The translations under genes and the position numbers were made by a program. 5,340 nucleotides of DNA from a bacterium (GTDB lineage: Bacteria; Auribacterota; JABMQX01): contig JABMQX010000748.1 in NCBI GenBank assembly GCA_013203085.1, forward strand, positions 1 through 5,340, given 5' to 3'. Under the pieces are notes generated by a model. That model had not been told where the DNA came from. It saw only the letters and a list, made by a program, of their open reading frames with translations, and made no database searches. The first letter of the stretch is position 1, and every line of letters begins with the position of its first letter. Positions 1 to 5,340 of the stretch are shown here, one piece after another.

Positions 1-1
1 G

Positions 2-319
2 CTGGCAGGGACCGATCAGGGGAATCCGGACACCGACGGCGATGGCTGCCTCGACGGAATAGAATTCTTTGCCGAAACAGACCCTCTCGACGCGAACTCT
101 TTCTTCAAGATTCTTGTCACATCACTCTCAGGGACTCAGGTTACACTGCGATGGACGACCGTCCCCGGGCAATGGTATCAAACCTACCTGAGCGATGACC
201 TTCTGTCGTGGACAGCAGTCGGCCCGGCTCTGCACGCGTCCGGAGACTTTCTGCAGTCCACCTTCACTGCCGGGAAATCCGCTTCCTTCCGGTTTTTCAG
301 GGTGGGAGTTTCGCCGTAG
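2..319 (+). CDS. C-terminal end of a secreted DxDxDG (thrombospondin type 3-like) repeat protein, 5'-partial
   Basis: The reading frame is open from the first complete codon of the window to a TAG at 317-319, giving 105 visible residues; the start lies to the left. Visible residues 3-30 form a calcium-binding repeat of the thrombospondin type 3/dockerin-like kind: GTD, then NPDTDGDG with Asp10, Asp12 and Asp14, then Asp18 and Glu21, ending in TDPLD. Residues 34-105 look like a small beta-rich C-terminal domain (LRWTTVPGQWYQ, then LLSWTAVG, then FRFFRV near the end). Such tails close many long exported proteins in Verrucomicrobiota and Kiritimatiellota. The role is probably extracellular or at the cell surface, with calcium stabilising the repeats, but the functional domains are outside the window. 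It converges with the minus-strand gene ending at 358. There is no sorting signal such as LPXTG or a PEP-CTERM helix at the end. The family style is clear; the function is unknown. Confidence 0.85.
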   Translation: MAGTDQGNPDTDGDGCLDGIEFFAETDPLDANSFFKILVTSLSGTQVTLRWTTVPGQWYQTYLSDDLLSWTAVGPALHASGDFLQSTFTAGKSASFRFFRVGVSP

Positions 320-326
320 GGCCCCT

Positions 327-349
327 CCAGAAGCCTCTGCCTTCCCTGG
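327..349. terminator. Weak hairpin between convergent genes, possible bidirectional terminator
   Basis: In the 38-base gap between the two convergent stop codons, CCAGAAG (327-333) can pair with CTTCCCTGG (341-349), leaving two unpaired bases as a bulge and a 7-base loop. The location suits a shared terminator. However, there is no T-run on either side, so it is not a canonical intrinsic terminator and may be chance. Confidence 0.25.
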
Positions 350-357
350 TTGCGCCG

Positions 358-690
358 TTACTTCCAAGCCCACCAGTGCCGGTGTCTCCCGACGGCGTAG
401 CTTACAATGCCAGCTATGATTAGGATGCCTGAAATTATGCCAATGGCGGCGCAGACCCAGGTCACAAGAGCACCCGTGGAGTCTGTTGATGACGTTATAG
501 CCGAAATGCTGATCATGGGTAATAAGACCCCGATGGCCAATAGCTTGCCGCCTCGGAGCATCTCCTTTTTGCCGACATGCGGGTTCCGGACTTCTATGCT
601 GCGCCGCTTCGCGCTCAGCATCTCGCCACAGTAGCGGCATTTGATAGCTTCATCCTGGATTTCTTCCGCACAATAAGGACATTTTTTCAT
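358..690 (-). CDS. Small zinc-ribbon membrane protein, two TM segments (110 aa)
   Basis: The protein has 110 residues. It begins [14 protein letters not shown], and Cys4, Cys7, Cys18 and Cys21 form a CxxC...CxxC zinc ribbon like that of UPF0547/zinc-ribbon-2 proteins. A short basic stretch follows (KRR at 28-30). Two hydrophobic segments come next, about residues 48-66 and 73-100, and the protein ends in a basic and aromatic tail (RHRHWWAWK). The ribbon is probably cytoplasmic and the rest sits in the inner membrane. The frame stays open upstream to 828, but the ATG at 690 is the likely start: the zinc ribbon begins exactly there, GGAG-type sites precede it, and the neighbouring paralogue starts the same way. 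The gene is downstream of the larger zinc-ribbon gene on the same strand, 150 bases away. Partner and function are unknown. In this family the ribbon is often a module attached to diverse membrane domains. Confidence 0.85.
   Translation of the reverse strand: MKKCPYCAEEIQDEAIKCRYCGEMLSAKRRSIEVRNPHVGKKEMLRGGKLLAIGVLLPMISISAITSSTDSTGALVTWVCAAIGIISGILIIAGIVSYAVGRHRHWWAWK
617..690 (-). repeat. Duplicated zinc-ribbon coding module, copy 1
   Basis: These 74 bases encode residues 1-24 of the small zinc-ribbon protein plus two bases of the next codon. They match 2105-2178 at 63 of 74 positions without gaps (counted by eye). Outside this stretch the two genes do not align. The copies encode CPYC...CRYCGEML here and CPFC...CRYCGEML in the other gene. 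Confidence 0.85.
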
Positions 691-692
691 TT

Positions 693-705
693 CTCCACGT
701 CTCCC
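693..705 (-). promoter_or_regulatory. Ribosome binding region for the small zinc-ribbon gene
   Basis: On the minus strand the start is preceded by GGGAGACGTGGAGAAATG. GGGAG lies 10 bases before the ATG and a second GGAG lies 2 bases before it. The farther one is the more plausible Shine-Dalgarno site. It supports the ATG at 690 over the upstream in-frame extension. Confidence 0.6.
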
Positions 706-744
706 ATTCTTCCAGGTTGGATGTTCGCGCTCGGCGCTGAATGG

Positions 745-768
745 CTGCCGCACGGATCCGGGTGGCAG
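745..768. repeat. Imperfect inverted repeat between the two zinc-ribbon genes
   Basis: CTGCC (745-749) and GGCAG (764-768) are perfect inverted arms. They flank a centre with a partly palindromic core, CGGATCCG (753-760). The plus-strand copy folds into about nine pairs with one mismatch and a GATC loop. The minus-strand transcript, the expected one, folds less well, with two mismatches. No T-run follows. It could be an RNA processing element, an operator or chance. Confidence 0.3.
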
Positions 769-840
769 GAATGCCGGTAGGCGAACAGGTACCCAAACAG
801 TCCCCGGGCGCGCTCGCGTTGATTCCACCTACAGGAGTTC

Positions 841-2178
841 CTACTTATGCCCAAGGATGCCGCTGCAGCTCGCCATCCCATGTTCACTCCAGCATACCGA
901 TCGCTTCCATTCCTTCCCGTCCACCCAGATCGCAGCTCTGATCCCATAATAAGGGCCTTGGTTTTGGGCAGAGATGGAGAGAAATGTTCCGCTTTTTACG
1001 TTCCCGAGGATTTCCTCCCACGAGCCGTCGGCGGGTATGCGCACTTCCTCCTGTTCTATCCCGGCCAGGCCATTAATGTAGGTTACGAACACCTTCTTAT
1101 CGTCCAGGGGGTCATACGATGATACTCTGTACCCGACGCTGTGATAACCCCCCAGGCGAGGGCGAGCCGCGCGCAGGAACTCTTCCCAGGCTGATGGTTC
1201 CTTCGGCGCATCCACATCCGACTTCCGATCATCCGTAGCTTCGCTGGGCCCGGGCGAGATTTCGCTGAGGGCGTTTCGACAGTCAACCGCTAACTTATGT
1301 CGGGAGTAGTCTCCCGTTGCCATTTTGGCGGCGTCTCCCCATATTCCGTCGGGGGCCCACTCGGCCTTTCCGGCTGTAAAAAACCCATGAGGATCAGTAT
1401 CGGGGAGATAGAAAAGGAAGGAGAGCGCATTGTGGGGCTTTCGCTCCTTTTCTCGCTTGATGATCCGGTTGCATATCGCGCGGAGCTCACCCTCAGTGGG
1501 CGCCCTCGACGTCCTTACCCTATACTGGAGTCGCACAACTTTTCCGTAGCTCAAATGCTCGGTTTCCAGGATCCGATAGGTCAGTACATTCTTTTTGGCT
1601 TCTCGTGCAGGAGCGGAAGTTGCTGTGGGGCTCTTGTCGGTTGCCAAAGCCGAAGCAGCCAAAAAGTTGCCTGCGCTTGCCGGTGCCGTCGCTTCTGTGC
1701 GGGCGGTTGGGGCTTTTTGCGCCGTGTCTAACGCTTGTGCAGGGGCAACGCCAGAAGGTTCTTGTGCCGGAGCAGGCATTGATGGCTTCGGGCCAGGGGG
1801 GCTCGGTGAAGGTTTTTCTGCCCCAACCGATGTCGCTGCGGAGCCGCGTTGGGACTCTTGTCCCAAAGGTGATGCCGTGGCGTTGGCGGTCAGGCGAGCC
1901 GGACGGGCTCTACGTTTTTGTTCGGACAGCGCTTTCTGTGCCTCGAATATCGTTTGGACGAGGAGGCCAATTAAGAATATCACTCCCAAGGTGATTCCAG
2001 TGAGCCTGACCACGCGGCGCGCGCTGCTGCAGAGAGGGTGAGCGATCGCCGATAACGCGGAGGTTTTTCCCTGTTCTTGGTCAGCAGTCGGTTGCACGGT
2101 AGACAGCATCTCCCCACAGTATCGGCATTTTACGCCTTCATCCTGGATTTCTTCAGCGCAAAAGGGACATGTTTTCAT
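841..2178 (-). CDS. Zinc-ribbon, single-TM protein with A/P/S-rich linker and two C-terminal domains (445 aa)
   Basis: Order of parts: a zinc ribbon at residues 4-21 (Cys4, Cys7, Cys18, Cys21; [14 protein letters not shown] start); one membrane segment at about 57-77; a long Ala/Pro/Ser/Thr-rich linker at about 90-195; an alpha/beta-looking domain at about 199-302 (LTYRILETEHLSYG, LSFLFYLPDTD, KAEWAPDGIWGDA); a short charged spacer; and a final beta-rich domain at about 345-442 (VTYINGLAGIEQEEV, SISAQNQG, IWVDGKEWK). The last domain resembles the MmpS-like beta-sandwich pattern of many small exported proteins; the assignment is by eye. The first domain recalls an uncharacterised family whose name I cannot fix. 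Cys236/Cys300 and Cys429/Cys438 could form disulfides, which would fit an exported C-terminus. Basic residues flank the TM on both sides, more after it (KRRARPAR), so topology is not settled by charge. The ATG at 2178 is preferred over an 80-codon open extension because the ribbon and a Shine-Dalgarno site sit there. The linker suggests reach across the periplasm. Function is unknown. Confidence 0.85.
   Translation of the reverse strand: MKTCPFCAEEIQDEGVKCRYCGEMLSTVQPTADQEQGKTSALSAIAHPLCSSARRVVRLTGITLGVIFLIGLLVQTIFEAQKALSEQKRRARPARLTANATASPLGQESQRGSAATSVGAEKPSPSPPGPKPSMPAPAQEPSGVAPAQALDTAQKAPTARTEATAPASAGNFLAASALATDKSPTATSAPAREAKKNVLTYRILETEHLSYGKVVRLQYRVRTSRAPTEGELRAICNRIIKREKERKPHNALSFLFYLPDTDPHGFFTAGKAEWAPDGIWGDAAKMATGDYSRHKLAVDCRNALSEISPGPSEATDDRKSDVDAPKEPSAWEEFLRAARPRLGGYHSVGYRVSSYDPLDDKKVFVTYINGLAGIEQEEVRIPADGSWEEILGNVKSGTFLSISAQNQGPYYGIRAAIWVDGKEWKRSVCWSEHGMASCSGILGHK
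2105..2178 (-). repeat. Duplicated zinc-ribbon coding module, copy 2
   Basis: This is the partner of 617-690, with 63 of 74 bases identical and no gaps. It encodes residues 1-24 of the 445-residue protein plus two bases of the next codon. Several of the 11 differences are third-position changes; others change Lys3 to Thr, Tyr6 to Phe, Ala15 to Gly and Ile16 to Val relative to the small protein, all outside the four cysteines. Confidence 0.85.
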
Positions 2179-2487
2179 TCCTTGTCTCTCCCTGTATGCC
2201 ATGCACAAGGACCCCGATACGCGCCCAAGCGTCTGACGTGAGCCGGGATAGGCGCGGGGGCGGCATGGGCGAAAGACACCTTTTTGTAGACCACCAAGTA
2301 GAGATAGAACGGAGAAGGGTGAAGCAAGTTTCATGCCGACAGCTTGGGTCCCGCGTAAATGGGTATCCGTTGAGGAGTGAAGCAACTGGGATCGGTTACG
2401 GAGGGTTGCCGCCATCAATCTGAGGGTGCGGGGAATCCAAGGGCCGGTTCCTCGATTCGCCTGTTGGCACTACTATTCGTTACGGAC
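2179..2487. other. Intergenic stretch between the transglutaminase and zinc-ribbon genes
   Basis: This 309-base gap contains the leader of the 445-residue zinc-ribbon gene. I see no convincing sigma-70 promoter, no hairpin with a T-run after the transglutaminase stop, and no credible small gene. The zinc-ribbon frame stays open through it to 2418, but the implied peptide is rich in Arg, Pro, Ser and Gly and has no domain features. The gap size suggests that the zinc-ribbon genes have their own promoter or sit loosely behind the upstream operon. Confidence 0.5.
2186..2192 (-). promoter_or_regulatory. Ribosome binding site for the 445-residue zinc-ribbon gene
   Basis: The minus strand reads AGGGAGAGACAAGGAATG. 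GGGAG lies 9 bases before the ATG at 2178, which decides the start against the longer open frame. The spacing and arrangement (GGGAGA, then GGA, then ATG) resemble those before the small paralogue. Confidence 0.65.
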
Positions 2488-4854
2488 TCAGCGTGGAATG
2501 GGGCGGTTCAAGCGTCTGAGAATGGAGTGGATGGCACGGTATTGCTCCGCAGTGAGTTTCCCGTTGCCGAATCGGACAAGATAGTAAAGGTCTGTGACGG
2601 TCTTCACGTCGGAAAAAGCCTGGTTCCGGGAAACGACTCTCTCGGCGAATTCGAGGGGGGTATCGGCGGGCGTTTTTGTCAGGCCTTTGTCCGTGAGGAG
2701 GCGAAGCATCTTTTGGTAGAACTTGACGTTTAGCCGGGAGCGGAGGCGAAGTCGGGACTTTCCAGTGATAAGGCGGGATTTTTGGCGTCGCTTGAATCGT
2801 ATGATCCGTGCACCGACTGCGAGAAGGACAGAGGCGGCGGCGAGAAGAATGGGCAACCCCAGCAGGAGATTCTTTCTTGCGAACTTGAAAGGTTGAGAAA
2901 GAACAAACCACACGAAGAGGGCGATTTTCTTAACGGCGCGCAAGATGTTTTTGGCTGCGGCAGCCACGAAACTATAGGCGGACTTCTGTTTGAACCTGCT
3001 GTAACCGATGACGCCGTCGGCCCACTGCTCCTGGCAGAAGCGGAAGGAGCCGGTGAAGGGGCTGAGGAGAATGGAGAGGAAAGTCTGGGGAGTGTCATCG
3101 TCGGGGATTGGTGGGGTAGGATCGAAGGGGACCCATCCTTTTCCATTGATGAAAACCTCACCCCAGGCGTGAGCATCCAATTCGCGGACCTCAAAGATGT
3201 TCGTGTCCGAGTTCCAGCGGCCTGAGGAGTATCCGTAGGCGAGGCGGCTGGGCATTCCCAACTCCCGTGCGAGAATGACCATCGCCGACGCGAAATACTC
3301 ACAGTGCCCCGGTTTGTTTCCAAACAAGAAGTCATAGAGGGGCCCCTTTCGTCCGGGTCTTCGTGTCAGCTCGAGGGAGTACTGGCAATGGATGTTCAGG
3401 TAGTTGCGGATGGCGCGAGCTTTCTCGTAGTCGGTTGAGACGTGTTGTGTTATCTCTATCGCCAGCTCGTTAAACCGGGGACTCAGGTCGGCGGGGAGCT
3501 GAGTGTAAAGCTTTCTCTTGGCTTCGTGCAAACCGGGGAGGCTGGGCGTTGACTCGCTCTCGTCCTGGACAAAAGGCTGGCGCGGGATACGAGAAAAGAC
3601 AGTGTAAGTGAAATTCCTTCTCGTGCTGTACCAGAAATAGTAAGAGTCGTTCACGTTGCAGGCGATAGTGCGGACGTCGGCTACCACAGCAACAGGGGCC
3701 GAAGAAGCTGAGAAAATCGGCGCCCTGGAATAGCGGCGGATGAGCGTGTATTGCTGGGGGATGAGCTCGGGATCGTTCCGGAGCTCCTCGATGGAGCTGT
3801 ACTTATCAGAATCGGAAGCGACGATGAAAAGCCCGGGGGACTTCCGTATGAAGATGTTGGCGAGTGTTTCGAGGGCTTGGGGCGGCTTTGTGCTCCTGCT
3901 CGAATACCTGTCGCCGGGTCTAAGCCATATCTTTCGCTTGCCGTCGTACTGATGCAGGGCGCCGCGTCGCCATAGAACAGGATGCGGGGGAGAATCCAGC
4001 GTGGGGAAGGCAGCCCTCATGACCGGCCTGGGGTCACGGTTGATGATTCCGGCGATGTCGAGGTCAACCGAATCAGACAATCCTGACGAGAATCTCGTAC
4101 CGAGTGTGCCGAAGAAGCCCTGGAAGGTGAGAGGATTATCGGACGTTGCGAGGCGAGGGAAGATGATGAAGAAGATAGCTCCGATGACGGCGACAAGGAC
4201 CGACGCCAGGAATGTGCCCGCAAAAAAGCCCCCTGTCAACAGCCGGCCCCTCCCTCGCCTTCCGGAACGAACGACTGCCCCAGCAGCGACGACCGCTTCA
4301 GGAGTGCTCAGTTGCCTCCGGAAATGAAATAGCGTCAACGCCCACATGGTAACAACCAGATAAAGAAGAAGCAGAAGAAGAAGATATAACTCTACCGAAA
4401 CGCCGGCGCACGAGACGAACTGGAAGAAGCTCAGAAGAAACATGTCAACGTAGTCCCTGTCGGTCTTGGCATTATAGACCTTGAAAATCTGGAGAAAGAT
4501 GGAAAGCCGCATGGCAGCTATCGGGATGCGAACCGTGAACTCTTCTGCGGGGAAAGGTCCCATGAAAAGATCGTAGCCGCACCATGCCAGAAAGAGAAGC
4601 GTGAGGATGTGCCAGGCGAGGAGGTAGATTCGGTGTTTGACGGTTCGCCGAGGGGCGCGCCGGGCTGAGCCGGAGGAGGACATCTCGGTGTGAATTCTGC
4701 TTTTCCAGAAGAAGAACCCGACCAGAAGGACCGCGATCGCGATGAGAGGCTCAGGCGGAGGAAGAAGGCCGGTCAGGACGATGGAGAGAACCCCAAGAAA
4801 GACCATGGCGAAGGTCAATACTCTCAACGGCATGTCAAGGCGGCTCGCTTCCAC
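2488..4854 (-). CDS. TgpA-type membrane transglutaminase-like protein (788 aa)
   Basis: The N-terminal part (residues 10-233) is an integral membrane region of the DUF3488/TgpA kind, with hydrophobic segments near 10-30, 34-50, 76-96, 110-126, 136-155, 156-177 and 209-233. It includes the family-like RDYVDMFLLSFFQF stretch and, after the last segment, FPRL and SGLSDSVDLDIAG. The large region 234-640 should be periplasmic. It holds the transglutaminase/protease-like core with an intact catalytic triad: Cys518 in PGHCEYFASAM, His562 in ELDAHAWGEV and Asp578 in VPFDPTPP. A final TM (about 663-683) leads to a cytoplasmic tail at 708-785 that resembles DUF4129 (KFYQKMLRLLTDKGL, TPLEFAERV, DLYYLVRFG). 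It may act on envelope proteins or peptides as a transglutaminase or protease; the substrate is unknown. At 788 residues it is somewhat longer than the roughly 670 residues I recall for Pseudomonas TgpA. The start is GTG at 4854, with GGAGG 8 bases upstream; the internal ATG at 4833 has no such site. It follows the DUF58 gene with no gap, so co-translation is likely. Confidence 0.93.
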   Translation of the reverse strand: MEASRLDMPLRVLTFAMVFLGVLSIVLTGLLPPPEPLIAIAVLLVGFFFWKSRIHTEMSSSGSARRAPRRTVKHRIYLLAWHILTLLFLAWCGYDLFMGPFPAEEFTVRIPIAAMRLSIFLQIFKVYNAKTDRDYVDMFLLSFFQFVSCAGVSVELYLLLLLLLYLVVTMWALTLFHFRRQLSTPEAVVAAGAVVRSGRRGRGRLLTGGFFAGTFLASVLVAVIGAIFFIIFPRLATSDNPLTFQGFFGTLGTRFSSGLSDSVDLDIAGIINRDPRPVMRAAFPTLDSPPHPVLWRRGALHQYDGKRKIWLRPGDRYSSRSTKPPQALETLANIFIRKSPGLFIVASDSDKYSSIEELRNDPELIPQQYTLIRRYSRAPIFSASSAPVAVVADVRTIACNVNDSYYFWYSTRRNFTYTVFSRIPRQPFVQDESESTPSLPGLHEAKRKLYTQLPADLSPRFNELAIEITQHVSTDYEKARAIRNYLNIHCQYSLELTRRPGRKGPLYDFLFGNKPGHCEYFASAMVILARELGMPSRLAYGYSSGRWNSDTNIFEVRELDAHAWGEVFINGKGWVPFDPTPPIPDDDTPQTFLSILLSPFTGSFRFCQEQWADGVIGYSRFKQKSAYSFVAAAAKNILRAVKKIALFVWFVLSQPFKFARKNLLLGLPILLAAASVLLAVGARIIRFKRRQKSRLITGKSRLRLRSRLNVKFYQKMLRLLTDKGLTKTPADTPLEFAERVVSRNQAFSDVKTVTDLYYLVRFGNGKLTAEQYRAIHSILRRLNRPIPR

Positions 4855-5340
4855 TCAAATTCCCTCCACCTTTGCGGCATCGAAAACGCGGGCGAAGTTC
4901 CCGATGTTGCGGGATTTCCCCTCGCAGCAGACAAGAAGTCCCATGCCGGACTCCAGAATCTCCGGGGAATAGGGGTCCACGGTCGCATTCTCTCCGGTCG
5001 TGGGCTCGATCAGAGCGAGATACCTGAGGATCTCGTAAAGCTGTTTGGTGCCCTGGCCGTAAGGAAGTTCATCGTTCCGAGAGACGAGCTTCACTTTGAA
5101 ACCGCTTTCGATAAAAAAAGAGGAGAGCGAAGCTGCCAGGGTGACCGCCGATTCGAACCTCTCTCGCGAGGACTGGTCTATCCTGTGGAGGAGATTGTCG
5201 AAAACGACACAGACCTTGAGACTCTGCTCGTGGCAGTACGTTGTGACAACCAGGTCGCGGGTCTTGGCGGAAAGCTTCCAGTTGATGAAACGGGAATCGT
5301 CGCCGTCCTGGTATTTTCTGAAACCGTAGAGGTCTGTGCC
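4855..5340 (-). CDS. DUF58 domain protein, C-terminal part (5'-partial, 161 aa visible)
   Basis: The frame is open from the right edge of the window to a TGA at 4857-4855; the true start lies beyond 5340. Visible residues 4-22 carry the DUF58 signature (FRKYQDGDDSRFINWKLSAK, residues 7-26), followed by TRDLVVTTY and then a hydrophobic strand ending in Asp (LKVCVVFDN, 41-49), as in a von Willebrand A-like fold. Family members usually have 300-450 residues with two N-terminal TM helices, so about half is missing here. Methionine-like starts inside (for example GTG at 5094) are not real, because the signature lies upstream of them. DUF58 proteins are typically encoded with MoxR-family AAA+ ATPases and TgpA-like transglutaminases and are thought to act at the envelope. 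Here the transglutaminase follows directly. A MoxR ATPase gene is expected to the right. Confidence 0.93.
   Translation of the reverse strand, partial: GTDLYGFRKYQDGDDSRFINWKLSAKTRDLVVTTYCHEQSLKVCVVFDNLLHRIDQSSRERFESAVTLAASLSSFFIESGFKVKLVSRNDELPYGQGTKQLYEILRYLALIEPTTGENATVDPYSPEILESGMGLLVCCEGKSRNIGNFARVFDAAKVEGI
4863..4867 (-). promoter_or_regulatory. Shine-Dalgarno site for the transglutaminase, inside the DUF58 gene end
   Basis: The minus strand reads GGAGGGAATTTGAGTG. GGAGG lies 8 bases before the GTG start, within the last codons of the DUF58 gene, and TGA and GTG are adjacent. This is the layout of translational coupling and fixes the unusual GTG start. Confidence 0.8.

Noticed and set aside
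691..828. 46-codon in-frame extension ahead of the small zinc-ribbon gene, which would make a 156-residue protein
   Set aside because: The zinc ribbon starts exactly at the ATG at 690 as in the paralogue, GGAG-type sites precede it, and the extension has no protein-like features.
691..840. A possible small gene or RNA in the gap between the zinc-ribbon genes
   Set aside because: No open frame with a ribosome binding site and no recognisable RNA structure beyond one imperfect inverted repeat.
1297..2041. Long plus-strand open frames opposite the zinc-ribbon gene
   Set aside because: They are antisense shadows of an Ala/Pro-rich linker in G+C-rich DNA. They overlap each other in different frames and show no recognisable domains.
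2433..2458. GAATC...GATTC hairpin after the transglutaminase stop as a terminator
   Set aside because: The stem is only 5 pairs with a 16-base loop and no T-run, which is within chance for this length.
2395..2486. Direct repeat GTTACGGA at 2395-2402 and 2479-2486
   Set aside because: Eight bases repeated twice in a short stretch without further structure is not enough to call a binding site or attachment site.
2179..2487. Possible sigma-70 promoters on the minus strand, such as TTGCTT followed by TATCTC
   Set aside because: The matches to the -35 and -10 consensus are poor and the spacing is off (15 bases), so none stands out.
4855..5094. A separate 79-residue gene starting at the GTG at 5094
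   Set aside because: The frame is open through to the window edge and the DUF58 signature lies upstream of this GTG, so it is only the tail of a longer gene.

Overview
The window looks like a piece of a chromosome from a Gram-negative, environmental bacterium. The best guess is the Verrucomicrobiota/Kiritimatiellota (PVC) group. The guess rests on the 3' end of a secreted protein at the left edge, which has a DxDxDG calcium-binding repeat and a W-T-T-V-P-G/W-T-A-V-G type C-terminal beta domain that is common in exported proteins of that group. This is inference from sequence style; the window has no rRNA or other taxonomic marker.

Layout. The plus strand carries only the last 105 codons of the secreted repeat protein (2-319). 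Everything else is on the minus strand, read right to left. First comes the C-terminal half of a DUF58 protein (5340-4855, 5' end outside the window). A TgpA-type membrane transglutaminase (4854-2488) follows directly; its GTG start abuts the DUF58 TGA stop. After a 309-base gap comes a 445-residue zinc-ribbon, single-TM protein with two apparent extracytoplasmic domains (2178-841). After a 150-base gap comes a 110-residue zinc-ribbon protein with two TM segments (690-358), which converges on the plus-strand gene across 38 bases.

How the genes fit together. DUF58 plus TgpA-like transglutaminase is a classic pair, usually preceded by a MoxR-type AAA+ ATPase, which would lie to the right of this window. 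The set is generally viewed as an envelope-associated, chaperone-like or protein-modifying system of incompletely known function. The two zinc-ribbon genes share a nearly identical N-terminal module (63 of 74 bases identical) but have unrelated remainders, so they look like products of local duplication or module shuffling. Whether they work with the DUF58/transglutaminase pair is not shown; the gaps argue against tight coupling.

No tRNA, rRNA, CRISPR array, insertion sequence or prophage element was seen. The part most worth a second look is the multi-domain zinc-ribbon protein and its small neighbour.
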